Shown here: positions 22,794 through 31,241 of the stretch, piece by piece
Numbering within the stretch: the first letter of the stretch is position 1
How the letters are laid out: each line of letters begins with the position of its first letter
Origin: Chitinophaga pinensis
GTDB taxonomy: Bacteria; Bacteroidota; Bacteroidia; Chitinophagales; Chitinophagaceae
Direction: 5' to 3'
DNA length: 64,000 nucleotides
Assembly: GCA_945862385.1 (NCBI GenBank)
Contig: CAMAXV010000007.1
Coordinates: 1-64,000, forward strand
Translations under genes and position numbers: made by a program
Notes under the pieces: generated by a model
Database searches by the model: none
What the model saw: only the letters and a program-made list of their open reading frames with translations
What the model was told of the DNA's origin: nothing

Positions 22794-25778
22794 TTAAAAT
22801 TTTCCAGGAAACTGTGTCTTGATGAATTTGATGAAGTTGTCTGTTTTTTCTTCTCCCATCATCGTTTTAAGATGATCCGGGGAAAGAATATACAGTTTGT
22901 ATTTATCAGCCGGGAGCCATGGGAAAATTTCCTTTGAAGCAATAGGCGCCGTCTGGTCGTAATAACTTACAGCTTCTGCGGCATTCTGAAAAAAACTTAC
23001 GATTATAAAGGGCGTATTGCCAATCTTGTCATTATTTACAGTAAACTCCTTTTCGGGATATTTAATGCTGTTATAGCGGGTGAGTGCCCGCTTTGCTTCA
23101 TTGATGTACACTATGTCTACATTATTCATGAGCATGATTACTGCATGTGGGGCATTGGCATTAAATGTATACAACTCATTTTGAACAGGTGCAGGGAGCA
23201 CAGTGGGTTCAGGCACTTTTAATTTTGAACTATCTTTAGCTGGAGTTGTAATTGATGCTACCTGATTATTGACAGGAGGTTCAACGGGTTTGACTGTTTT
23301 TTCAGATTGTTCAATTTTTTTAAGTAATGTGCTGTTGTCGGCTAAGCTTGTACTGTCTTCTTTTACCCTTACAACTACCATGCTTGTCAGCTCTCTTTCA
23401 ATTTCATTTCGTCTCCTTACTACATCTGCAAGCTGAACAGCTTTGGGTGCCAGTGGGGATGACGGGAAGAGCTGGCTGATCATTTTCAAAGTAGTAATCG
23501 CAATACTGTCTTCTCTTGATTTGACATAGTATACTGCTTCTATGTACATCAGTTGAGGTGTCCATGCAGTTTGTCCGTAAACTGAGTCTGCATTTTTTTT
23601 CGCTGCAACAGCGGCAGTGAAATCACCAGCCAGAAACTGGTCATAAATTTTTTGGTAGGTTTCTGTTGCCGCAGAAGATTTTTCATTAATCTTTTTGGCA
23701 GACAATTCAGGGTTGGTTAATTTCAGCAGCAGTTCTCCTGATGGGTTAACCTGTTCAAGCTGTGCTGTATAACGTTTACCCTTGTCGCCAAGTCCGGCTT
23801 CCTTGCAGCAAATGACAAGGTCAAAGAGCACAAGTTCAAGTTCCGGATGATTGCTGTTGGATTGAAGCAGGGTTTCATGCCATTGTACAGATGACGCACA
23901 ATCACCCAGCTTGTTTTTATAGATGAGGGCTAATTGTCTTGCGGCATTTGCTTTTCTGGCATTTGACTCCTGAAGGCTTTTAGCTGTTAAAGGAAGGTCT
24001 TTTGCGAGTTTCTCAACTGATGGCGTATCGTCTTCCTCTACAGCCTGTTGTTGAACTATTCTTGATCTGGATGCGATGGGTCTGGCTGTAGCTGCGCCAG
24101 ATCCACTTCTTCTCCAATTGTCTTCATTCGGCCTGTTTCCCCATTTCAACTGAAAAGCCTGTGTACCCTGGGCCTTCAGTGAAGCATTATTGAAATACCA
24201 TTCGCCCTTTTGTTGTCCGGCTGGGAAAAGCGAACCAGTGAGGTCTTCCTGAAACCTTGTCCTTTGTCCTGCCTGTCCTATATTTTTTCGTTCAGGAAGC
24301 AGTCCGGATTTCTCTTTTTCTATTTTCTTTAGCAATTCAGCAAGGAGTAAATTTCTTTCACGTTCAGTGAGTCTGGCAATCTTTTGTAAACTGTCTTCAT
24401 GCGCAACTTCGTTCAGGTATTTAACCAAATCTGTTACAACAGATTTCTTGATATTCATTTGTTCTTCCCTGATATGACCTGTAATATTTGAGCTGTCAAA
24501 ATATCGTTTGGCCAGTGGATAATCTTTTGACTCAAATGCCAATTCTGCAATTGCGATGCTGTTGGTGTTTTTGGCATTGACATCATTGACCAGTTCTTCA
24601 TTGCTTTTAATGAGTAAACTTATGGCTTCAGGATTTCGGTTTCTGCTTTTTTCCATCTCCGCTGCAGCTGCATAAATAATGCCACGGTAAGCAGTATACT
24701 TTTCTTTTTTTGCCATTGCCATCAGGGCATCAATATTTTCACTGATGCGCGTCTCTTTATCTTTACCTGCTGATGCCAGTCCAATCTGACTAATCTTGGC
24801 ATAAGCATCCATAACAGGATTGGTAGTCAGGGATAAAGCTTTTTCAAAAGAAGAATCAGCTGCTTCGTTTTGGCCTGCCAGAACGAGGAGCTGCGCAATC
24901 AGGTAAAATCTTCTAGATTTCTCTCCGTTATTGTCAAGACCCGAAATCGATTTTTTCAAATAAGATGCCGCTGAGTCATATTGTTTAATCCTGTAAAACC
25001 AGTCGCCCCTGGTTTCAGACAATTCACTATAAAGCCTGCCTGGGAAAAGCTTATCCCGAGAAAGGGTTTCAAGCATGCCCCTTGCTTCATCAGTCTGCCC
25101 CTGTTCCAGCAGTGTTCTGGCGATCCAGAGTAATGCATCATTTCTTACGGATTGGTGTGGACTGATTTTTTTTTCTTTTGAAGAAACAGTGTAAACGTTG
25201 CCACTGTTATTCAGGTTTGAGCCAATGGATTTCTCCATGCCTACTTCGTCTTTTTCTCTGGGCTGGAAATTATAGTTTATGTATTGAAATACATCATACG
25301 CGGAGTCAAATTTCTTTTGATAGAAATAGGATTTACCCATGAGCAGATACAGGTCATCTACCCAATCGTTTCTCAGGTCATGTAACAGGATACCATTGTT
25401 GCACTTTAATATAACAGAATCCAGTTCCATTTGCTGCTGAGCAATGTTGTCTAAACTGAAATTGAAAACCGTTAACAGTTGTGTAAAGGTGTCCTGATGA
25501 GCGGTTTTGGCATTTCTGATAACCTTTTCAAGCTTGTTATTCGCATTGAAATGAAAATTATAGTGCGTAACAATATTCTGTTTTGCTCTTTTAAGCGGAT
25601 TGATTTTCTTTTCCGGCGTAAGTTCTGAAGCAAGCTTCCTGTTTTCAAAAGCCTTGGGTTTCTTAAGGTCATAAGTTGGATTGACCTGTGCACTGGTGTC
25701 GAATGCCAGTAAGAAAAAAAGTACAATGAGCCCCCATCTTCCAAGTATGTGAAGCTTATATGGTGAGTGGTTATTCAA
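22794..25778 (-). CDS. TPR-rich envelope protein, probable SprE/PorW-like T9SS component
   Basis: A 994-residue exported protein. The signal sequence ends near TSAQ; there is no lipobox cysteine at the usual place. The region KQNIVTHYNFHFNANNKLE resembles the conserved N-terminus of SprE/PorW, proteins needed for type IX secretion and gliding. Many helix pairs of the tetratricopeptide type follow to about residue 800 (for example DDLYLLMGKSYFYQKKFDSA). A Pro/Val-rich linker comes next, then a C-terminal domain ending in HLKTMMGEEKTDNFIKFI. Assignment to SprE rests on remembered sequence resemblance and layout, and is moderate. Confidence 0.6.
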   Translation of the reverse strand: MNNHSPYKLHILGRWGLIVLFFLLAFDTSAQVNPTYDLKKPKAFENRKLASELTPEKKINPLKRAKQNIVTHYNFHFNANNKLEKVIRNAKTAHQDTFTQLLTVFNFSLDNIAQQQMELDSVILKCNNGILLHDLRNDWVDDLYLLMGKSYFYQKKFDSAYDVFQYINYNFQPREKDEVGMEKSIGSNLNNSGNVYTVSSKEKKISPHQSVRNDALLWIARTLLEQGQTDEARGMLETLSRDKLFPGRLYSELSETRGDWFYRIKQYDSAASYLKKSISGLDNNGEKSRRFYLIAQLLVLAGQNEAADSSFEKALSLTTNPVMDAYAKISQIGLASAGKDKETRISENIDALMAMAKKEKYTAYRGIIYAAAAEMEKSRNRNPEAISLLIKSNEELVNDVNAKNTNSIAIAELAFESKDYPLAKRYFDSSNITGHIREEQMNIKKSVVTDLVKYLNEVAHEDSLQKIARLTERERNLLLAELLKKIEKEKSGLLPERKNIGQAGQRTRFQEDLTGSLFPAGQQKGEWYFNNASLKAQGTQAFQLKWGNRPNEDNWRRSGSGAATARPIASRSRIVQQQAVEEDDTPSVEKLAKDLPLTAKSLQESNARKANAARQLALIYKNKLGDCASSVQWHETLLQSNSNHPELELVLFDLVICCKEAGLGDKGKRYTAQLEQVNPSGELLLKLTNPELSAKKINEKSSAATETYQKIYDQFLAGDFTAAVAAKKNADSVYGQTAWTPQLMYIEAVYYVKSREDSIAITTLKMISQLFPSSPLAPKAVQLADVVRRRNEIERELTSMVVVRVKEDSTSLADNSTLLKKIEQSEKTVKPVEPPVNNQVASITTPAKDSSKLKVPEPTVLPAPVQNELYTFNANAPHAVIMLMNNVDIVYINEAKRALTRYNSIKYPEKEFTVNNDKIGNTPFIIVSFFQNAAEAVSYYDQTAPIASKEIFPWLPADKYKLYILSPDHLKTMMGEEKTDNFIKFIKTQFPGKF

Positions 25779-25872
25779 GTATTGTAAAATTACGGCTTAT
25801 CCTTTGATTTTAAATGGGTCAGATTCCTGATTTAACTGTAACTTTAACCCCGGTTTTGCAATTTAAATAAGT

Positions 25873-26271
25873 ATGTCGGAAGCCAACATCAAACAAAGCA
25901 GGTTTAAGCGTCTCACTAACAGGTATCGTATGGTTATCATGAACGACCATACTTATGAGGAAGTCGTGACTTTCAAGCTGACCAGGCTCGCTGTATATAT
26001 TGTATCTTGTTTTCTTTTCGTTTTATTGGTGGGATTGACAACGGCGTTGATTGTTTTTACGCCATTGAAATATTATATACCCGGGTATGGAAATCAGGCA
26101 GAGCGAAGAGAGTTGACAAGGTTGAAGCTTCGGGCTGATGAAATGGAGCAGATGATGCAGCATAGGGAAGCCTACTGGGAAAATGTAAGAAATGTATTGT
26201 CTGGTAAGGCAGAGTTGATTCTTGACACAGCTATTATTTCTCTCCCTGAGCTGGAAGAGTCCACTGATTGA
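25873..26271 (+). CDS. Single-pass membrane protein, resembles the N-terminus of Bacteroidota M23 peptidases
   Basis: A 132-residue protein. Residues 15-40 (NRYRMVIMNDHTYEEVVTFK) lead into one membrane helix at about 42-65. After FTPLKYYIPGY, a short coiled coil follows (residues about 73-100). The same beginning is found in membrane-anchored LytM/M23 peptidases of this phylum, but the peptidase domain is absent here and there is no nearby fragment of it. It heads a four-gene run, one base before the AtpZ-like gene. Confidence 0.65.
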   Translation: MSEANIKQSRFKRLTNRYRMVIMNDHTYEEVVTFKLTRLAVYIVSCFLFVLLVGLTTALIVFTPLKYYIPGYGNQAERRELTRLKLRADEMEQMMQHREAYWENVRNVLSGKAELILDTAIISLPELEESTD

Positions 26272-26272
26272 T

Positions 26273-26479
26273 ATGTCTGATTCCAAAAATAGCCTGTCGA
26301 AATATGCCGGTTTAGGATCCCAGCTGTTTTTAACCATACTGATAGCTTTGTTTGCAGGTATGAAGACAGACAGTTGGATGGGGTTCAAAAAGCCTTTACT
26401 TATCTGGATTTTACCACTTTTGGTCATTCTTGGTGCACTTACAAAAATCATTATTGAAACCAATAAAAAGAAGCCATGA
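26273..26479 (+). CDS. AtpZ/AtpI-like small membrane protein
   Basis: A 68-residue protein with two membrane helices (LGSQLFLTILIALFAGMKTD and PLLIWILPLLVILGALTKII). The pattern GLGSQLFLTIL...GMKTDSW matches AtpZ-like proteins encoded before the F1Fo ATP synthase genes in Bacteroidota. These help assemble the c-ring or import magnesium (known for AtpI/AtpZ; role here inferred). The ATG at 26273 gives the family N-terminus; a start at 26222 would overlap the previous gene by 50 bases. Its end overlaps the next start by four bases (ATGA). Confidence 0.8.
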   Translation: MSDSKNSLSKYAGLGSQLFLTILIALFAGMKTDSWMGFKKPLLIWILPLLVILGALTKIIIETNKKKP

Positions 26480-26862
26480 GTTTAAGTAAAGCATTGAGGC
26501 CTATTTTAATCCTTTTTGTAGCAGTTAATTTGCTCGGTATAACCTTTTATACCAATCTTGCTTCAATTGGGATAGACGCAGATGTCTTCCTTGTTGGCAA
26601 TCTTTTTGTTTGCGCAATCACGGTTTTGTCATTCTGGATGTTGCTTCGTGGAATGAAAGCCAAAACTACTTCAGGTTTTCTTTCCTCCGTGTACAGTTCA
26701 TTCCTGATCAAGCTCGTTATTTCCGGATTGCTTGTTGTTGCTTATGCCAAGCTGAAAGGTGCAGCCATGAATTCGCCGGCCATATTTTCAAGTCTTTTTC
26801 TTTATCTCCTGTACACATTTCTGGAAGTAAGAGGATTACTTGCTTTGATCAGCAAAGATTAA
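26476..26862 (+). CDS. Four-helix membrane protein of the ATP synthase accessory type
   Basis: A 128-residue protein with four predicted membrane helices (about 8-30, 38-58, 70-92, 100-120). A similar unnamed membrane protein sits between atpZ and atpB in many Bacteroidota, and its position directly after the AtpZ-like gene (ATGA overlap) fits that role. No catalytic motif is present. Function is inferred from position only. The expected atpB does not follow; a SprT-like gene does. Confidence 0.65.
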   Translation: MSLSKALRPILILFVAVNLLGITFYTNLASIGIDADVFLVGNLFVCAITVLSFWMLLRGMKAKTTSGFLSSVYSSFLIKLVISGLLVVAYAKLKGAAMNSPAIFSSLFLYLLYTFLEVRGLLALISKD

Positions 26863-26864
26863 GC

Positions 26865-27494
26865 ATGTCTAAAAAAGAGTCACCACTGGGTTCACTGGCA
26901 GACTTCCTTCCCAAAGGGGCTTTTCCCCTGGTTGAACCTTTCCTTGTGCAATATAAGGTACATCTTACAATCACCCGAAACAGGGCTTCTGTGTTGGGAG
27001 ACTACCGCAATGCGGTTGCTGGAAAGGCTCACAGGATTTCCGTTAATGGAAACCTGAATCCCTATGCCTTCCTCATCACGTTGTTACATGAGTTGGCACA
27101 TCTGATAACGTTTATCAAATTTGGACACAGGGTATCTGCACATGGTCGGGAGTGGCAAATGGAATTTGCGTTACTGCTCAAGCAGTTTTTACAGTCGGGT
27201 TTTTTCCCTCAAGATATTGGTCAACAATTGCAGAAATCTTTAAAAAGTCCGGCTGCAAGCTCCTGCGCAGATACAGGACTGATGCGTGTGCTGAGGAATT
27301 ATGACCCGGTAAAGGATGGCCATTGTCTGGTAGAGGAACTACAACCCGGGGAACTATTTGAGATCACAAAGGGAAGGGTTTTCAGGATGGAAGGTCAACA
27401 ACGCAAGCGATTCAAGGCATTGGAGTTGTCTACGAAACGGTTGTATCTGTTTAGCCCTGTTTATGAAGTGAAGAAAGTATTGTTTTCAGAGTGA
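26865..27494 (+). CDS. SprT-like zinc metalloprotease domain protein
   Basis: A 209-residue cytoplasmic protein. The zincin motif HELAHLITFIKFGHR, with the third ligand in SAHGREWQME, matches the SprT-like family, related to SPRTN proteases that digest DNA-protein crosslinks. The C-terminal half has an SprT-like beta region (CLVEELQPGELFEITKGRVF). A zinc ribbon is not evident, as only one cysteine pair remains. The ATG at 26865 is 2 bases after the previous gene and gives the family-typical N-terminus. Its stop overlaps the convergent GNAT gene by nine bases. Confidence 0.8.
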   Translation: MSKKESPLGSLADFLPKGAFPLVEPFLVQYKVHLTITRNRASVLGDYRNAVAGKAHRISVNGNLNPYAFLITLLHELAHLITFIKFGHRVSAHGREWQMEFALLLKQFLQSGFFPQDIGQQLQKSLKSPAASSCADTGLMRVLRNYDPVKDGHCLVEELQPGELFEITKGRVFRMEGQQRKRFKALELSTKRLYLFSPVYEVKKVLFSE

Positions 27495-27974
27495 TTTCAT
27501 CATCCAGATGTCACAGCCGAAATGTCCTGTATTCCCAAGCGGGGCATCAAGATGAGTAAAGCCAAACTGTTCATAAAGTCCGACCGCCTTATTTAATTCC
27601 GGCATGGATTCGAGGTAAATTGATTTATATCCCATCTCCCTTGCAGCCGATATGCATCTTTTCATCAATGCTGCTCCCAGCCCCATACCCCTGGAGTCTG
27701 GTAGAAGATAAAGCTTTACAAGTTCACATGTGCCTGCTGGCAATCCCTGGCTTGGGAAAATACCGCCTCCACCCAAAAGTCTGTTTTCTTCAGCTGCAAT
27801 AAAATAGATAGAACCTGGCTCACGGAATAGTTCAAAAAGATGGTCAGTTGTGGGGTCAAAATAAACTGTGCCGGGTTTGTTTGCTCCAAATTCTGCAAGG
27901 CATGAACGAATAATGGCAGCAATTTCAAAATTGTCTGTTGGGATAATTTCCCTGATGGCAATTACAACATCCAT
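27486..27974 (-). CDS. GNAT-family N-acetyltransferase
   Basis: A 162-residue protein with the GNAT fold. The acetyl-CoA pyrophosphate loop is in LLPDSRGMGLGAALMKRC near residues 92-109, and the last strand and helix pair (YLESMPELNKAVGLYEQFGFTH) is well kept. Acceptor unknown; small molecules such as amino acids or amines are typical of this length. It overlaps the SprT-like gene at the 3' end and is 42 bases from the blh gene. Confidence 0.88.
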   Translation of the reverse strand: MDVVIAIREIIPTDNFEIAAIIRSCLAEFGANKPGTVYFDPTTDHLFELFREPGSIYFIAAEENRLLGGGGIFPSQGLPAGTCELVKLYLLPDSRGMGLGAALMKRCISAAREMGYKSIYLESMPELNKAVGLYEQFGFTHLDAPLGNTGHFGCDIWMMKSL

Positions 27975-28016
27975 GGGGCAAAGTTAACGTTCCACAATTT
28001 AATTTCAGGACGTCTT

Positions 28017-28964
28017 TTAACGGTTGTCTTTGCTATTGATTAACTTATCCATGACGTCTAGATGAGGCAGGGTAATGACCGAAAGGAAAATGAAAATGAA
28101 GGGTAACGGATCCATGTTAAGTCCGGTGCCTTTCCAGATGAATGCCATAAATACAAATCCTACCGCAGCAAGAAAAGTCATGGGTATCGCATTTTTCCAC
28201 ATGATTGCGGGTGTTGGGGCAGCCTCATGATTTTGCTTGTTCAAAAACTTAAAGATGATTTCAAAGGAGCGGATGGCATGCCAACCACCGAAATACAATG
28301 CGAATGCAGGTAAAAGGGGAAGGTATGCCGTCAGGATTATAATAATAAGGAGGTTGGCAACATGGCCTAATTTGAATTCCCAGTTGCTTTGCCGGTGAGC
28401 CATCAGGATATTTATTGCACAAAGCAGGAAAATAGAAACAGCAACTACAACACCATATTGCTTGAAGAATGAGAGTATGGTAATGGCATTAGCCGACTGA
28501 TTTGTTATGCGTAATACCAGTAATGCAGTTTCCTCAGCATGTGTGAGTAGCATAATTAATAAAACCAGGGTTCCCCAAAGAAAACGGCTCATCGTCCAAA
28601 GCCAGGTATTTTTTGCAGCATGCAAGTCGGTTTCACCAAAATGCCAGGCAGAAATCAATAAAAATATAATCAGACTAATCCCGGGTAGTGTTATCCAACA
28701 AAAGGAATAAAAGATGATGACAGCCACATAACGTAACAAGAAACCTGGGATGGTAAACTTTTTTTTAGCAAATGCCGCACTGGCCCGAGCCACGTGATGA
28801 TCCAATGCACCATGTGGTATGCCGGCAGATCCTATCATCAACACAAAATAAAATACCTGCCATCCCATGGGAATGTTGCCTGCTATCAATTGCCAGCAAA
28901 GCAAAATAATTCCAGCAACAGCATTAATCCATGTTATTTTGTCGAAAATCGGGATGGTTCGCAT
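28017..28964 (-). CDS. blh: Brp/Blh-family beta-carotene 15,15'-dioxygenase
   Basis: A 315-residue polytopic membrane enzyme with about eight helices. The histidines that bind iron in this family are seen in GIPHGALDHHVA, SAWHFGETD and FGGWHAIRSF, with a further PHLDVMD near the C-terminus. Blh cleaves beta-carotene into two retinal molecules. It is encoded directly downstream of the rhodopsin on the same strand, so its product is the chromophore supply. A strong terminator lies between the two genes, so expression may be reduced or separately driven. Carotenoid synthesis genes are not in the window. Confidence 0.92.
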   Translation of the reverse strand: MRTIPIFDKITWINAVAGIILLCWQLIAGNIPMGWQVFYFVLMIGSAGIPHGALDHHVARASAAFAKKKFTIPGFLLRYVAVIIFYSFCWITLPGISLIIFLLISAWHFGETDLHAAKNTWLWTMSRFLWGTLVLLIMLLTHAEETALLVLRITNQSANAITILSFFKQYGVVVAVSIFLLCAINILMAHRQSNWEFKLGHVANLLIIIILTAYLPLLPAFALYFGGWHAIRSFEIIFKFLNKQNHEAAPTPAIMWKNAIPMTFLAAVGFVFMAFIWKGTGLNMDPLPFIFIFLSVITLPHLDVMDKLINSKDNR

Positions 28965-28983
28965 ATTTAATCATTTCAGGGCT

Positions 28984-29014
28984 AAAAAAAGGGCCTATGT
29001 AAAAACATAGGCCC
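28984..29014 (-). terminator. Intrinsic terminator between rhodopsin and blh
   Basis: GGGCCTATG (28991-28999) pairs with CATAGGCCC (29006-29014), nine perfect pairs. On the minus strand it is followed by a run of seven T (28984-28990). It lies 21 bases after the rhodopsin stop and before the blh start. Confidence 0.9.
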
Positions 29015-29035
29015 GGATATTCTTGCGTGTTTCCC

Positions 29036-29773
29036 TTATTTAGATGCAGAACGGCTGAGTGCATAAATTACCAGACCAAAGCCGATTTTGTTCACAGCAT
29101 CACCAATGTTGTAGATGATGTCCATGTTCAATCCGCCAATTCCCAATGATTCAGCAGACATACCGAAAAGACCACCTGGAGTACCTACAATGTAACCAAG
29201 TGGATAGATAGCCCATCCAACCAGTACAAACCAGCCCAATGTTTTGTTTGCCTTTGCAACTGCAGGAGATGCTGCTGTAGCCAATTTAGCTACTTCACCA
29301 AACCATACCAGATAAACAATGTAGAAGTAAGCAGCGCCGCTGATTACACCCCACAATACGCTCTGGTCTCTGTAGATTGTTTCTCCGAAATAACCTGTAA
29401 CAAGCATTACAACAGAAGCAAGGATAAGCTTCCAAAGCAGGCCTACAGTTCCGCCAGACTTCTTAGTGATGAGATAGAACTCAACGCACATCAAAGGTAC
29501 AGTAAGCAACCAGTCAACATAACGGAAGAAGGTCGGAGAACCACCACCTGTTTCCAGATTGTAACCTCTCATGTAATAATAGTGCACAGCAGCAATGAAA
29601 GTAATCAATCCAGATACCAGAACAGATGTCCTCCATTCTTTATCTGTATTGTTCAATTCAAAGAAGAAAAATACCGAAGCAGCCATCATGGCCATGGTGC
29701 CAATGAAGAATGTAAAGGCTACATAGTTGTCTGCTGCAATGGCAGCTGAAGCATCGAGAAAAAATGGACTCAT
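29036..29773 (-). CDS. Proton-pumping proteorhodopsin-like protein
   Basis: A 245-residue seven-helix rhodopsin. The helix C motif is RYVDWLLTVPLMCVE, giving Asp87 (proton acceptor), Thr91 and Glu98 (proton donor), the DTE signature of outward proton pumps. His64 pairs with the acceptor as in proteorhodopsin, and Lys229 in helix G carries retinal. Met95 occupies the position that tunes colour (105 in the first proteorhodopsin); Met or Leu there predicts green absorption. This is not a sodium pump (NDQ) or chloride pump (NTQ). With Blh it forms a light-driven proton pump. Confidence 0.95.
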   Translation of the reverse strand: MSPFFLDASAAIAADNYVAFTFFIGTMAMMAASVFFFFELNNTDKEWRTSVLVSGLITFIAAVHYYYMRGYNLETGGGSPTFFRYVDWLLTVPLMCVEFYLITKKSGGTVGLLWKLILASVVMLVTGYFGETIYRDQSVLWGVISGAAYFYIVYLVWFGEVAKLATAASPAVAKANKTLGWFVLVGWAIYPLGYIVGTPGGLFGMSAESLGIGGLNMDIIYNIGDAVNKIGFGLVIYALSRSASK

Positions 29774-29799
29774 TGTGTATAGTTTTGGTTAAGAAATGA

Positions 29800-29829
29800 C
29801 AAGGTTAATTCTACACACTTTATCAGCAA
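29800..29829 (-). promoter_or_regulatory. Candidate promoter of the rhodopsin gene
   Basis: On the minus strand TTG (29827-29829), 19 bases, then TAACCTTG (29800-29807), one mismatch from TAnnTTTG. The ATG follows about 26 bases later. The spacing fits but the match is imperfect. Confidence 0.4.
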
Positions 29830-29939
29830 TCGCAAGTTAAGTTAACACGTTTTTTTATAAATTGTTTAATATTTTTTTAAAAAAGTTTAAACTTTTTGAA
29901 AATTATCGTGTATTCTGAACACTAACTACTTGATGAAAT

Positions 29940-31241
29940 CTATTTTTTAAGTGTTGCAATTTTATCTCGAAGTATTTGATAATCAGGACTTATAAGCTCT
30001 GCGTATTTAACTTTTTGCATGATGCTAAACAGCGCTTCCGGCGGGGTAATTTTTTTTTGAATTTCTTCTTCTACCACATCCGGAAACTTGACAGGGTGAG
30101 CTGTTCCCAGTATAATTCCGGGTTTTTTGCCATTTTTAGTTTTCCATTCCTCCACGGCTGCATAGGCTACTGCAGTATGGGGGTCTATGACATAATCAAG
30201 CTCATCTGCAGCCATTCGAATGGTTTTCCTGGTTAACGTATCGCTGATTGAGAAACTGCTTATATTTTCTTTTAATTCAGCCTCGCGTCCTTTAAAAAGT
30301 TCTTTTATCCGGGTGAAATTACTTGGATCTCCCACGTCCATAGCATTAGATATAGTAGAAACTGATGAAACTGGCAGGTATTGGCCACTTTCAAGGTAGT
30401 TTGTAAATACCCTGTTGGCATTACAGGCAGCAATAAAATGTTGAACAGGTAATCCGGATTTTTTGGCAACAAGTCCGGCGCAAAGATTTCCAAAATTTCC
30501 ACTGGGTACCGCAATAACTGGCTTGTCTGCTTCACGCCATTGCGACATACCTATGGCATAATAGATTTGTTGCGAAAGCCACCTGGAAATATTGATGGAA
30601 TTTGAAGAAGTCAGGAGTATGCCTTTTTTGAGTTCTTCATCTTTGAAAGCTTCTTTGACCAGCCGCTGACAGTCGTCAAAGTCACCTTGAACCTCAAGCG
30701 CATGGATATTGCCGCCATGGGTTGTGAGTTGTTTTTCCTGCACGGGACTAACCTTGCCTGAGGGGTATAAGATGACGACTTCAGTACCGGCCACACCATG
30801 GAATGCATCTGCCACAGCCCCTCCTGTATCACCACTGGTAGCTACGAGTACAATGATTTTTTGTCCACCTGCAGCAGCGAATTCCCCCATAACCCTGCTA
30901 AGAAACCGGGCACCAAGATCTTTGAATGCAAGGGTTGGGCCGTGGTATAATTCAAGACACCAGTTTTCGGCATCAATTTTTCGGAGAGGGAACTCAAATG
31001 CAAGCACTTCTTCCACGATATCAAACAAGGCAGCATCAGTCAGACTCTCTCCCACAAAGGGTTGCATGATTCTGAAACCAATTTCTGCTTTAGACAGCGT
31101 GGGTAATGAGTCTACAAACTCTTTTTCCCATTTTGGAATTTGTGACGGAAAATAAAGTCCACCGCCGCGAGGCTGTCCTTCCAGTGTCGCAGCCCTGAAG
31201 TCTGCCTTTTCTGCAGGATTGCTGATGTTGTAGTATATCAT
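29940..31241 (-). CDS. thrC: Threonine synthase
   Basis: A 433-residue PLP enzyme that converts O-phosphohomoserine to threonine. It shows YHGPTLAFKDLGARF with the cofactor lysine, ATSGDTGGAVADAFHG, and VAVPSGNFGNLCAG, which binds the PLP phosphate. This is the bacterial class with about 430 residues rather than the plant-like one. It overlaps the end of thrB by four bases and closes the thrABC operon. Confidence 0.95.
   Translation of the reverse strand: MIYYNISNPAEKADFRAATLEGQPRGGGLYFPSQIPKWEKEFVDSLPTLSKAEIGFRIMQPFVGESLTDAALFDIVEEVLAFEFPLRKIDAENWCLELYHGPTLAFKDLGARFLSRVMGEFAAAGGQKIIVLVATSGDTGGAVADAFHGVAGTEVVILYPSGKVSPVQEKQLTTHGGNIHALEVQGDFDDCQRLVKEAFKDEELKKGILLTSSNSINISRWLSQQIYYAIGMSQWREADKPVIAVPSGNFGNLCAGLVAKKSGLPVQHFIAACNANRVFTNYLESGQYLPVSSVSTISNAMDVGDPSNFTRIKELFKGREAELKENISSFSISDTLTRKTIRMAADELDYVIDPHTAVAYAAVEEWKTKNGKKPGIILGTAHPVKFPDVVEEEIQKKITPPEALFSIMQKVKYAELISPDYQILRDKIATLKK

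Noticed and set aside
29880-29897. Palindrome AAAAAGTTTAAACTTTTT after thrC
   Set aside because: It is made only of A/T-rich arms in a very A/T-rich stretch. It could be a weak thrC terminator but is not strong enough to list.
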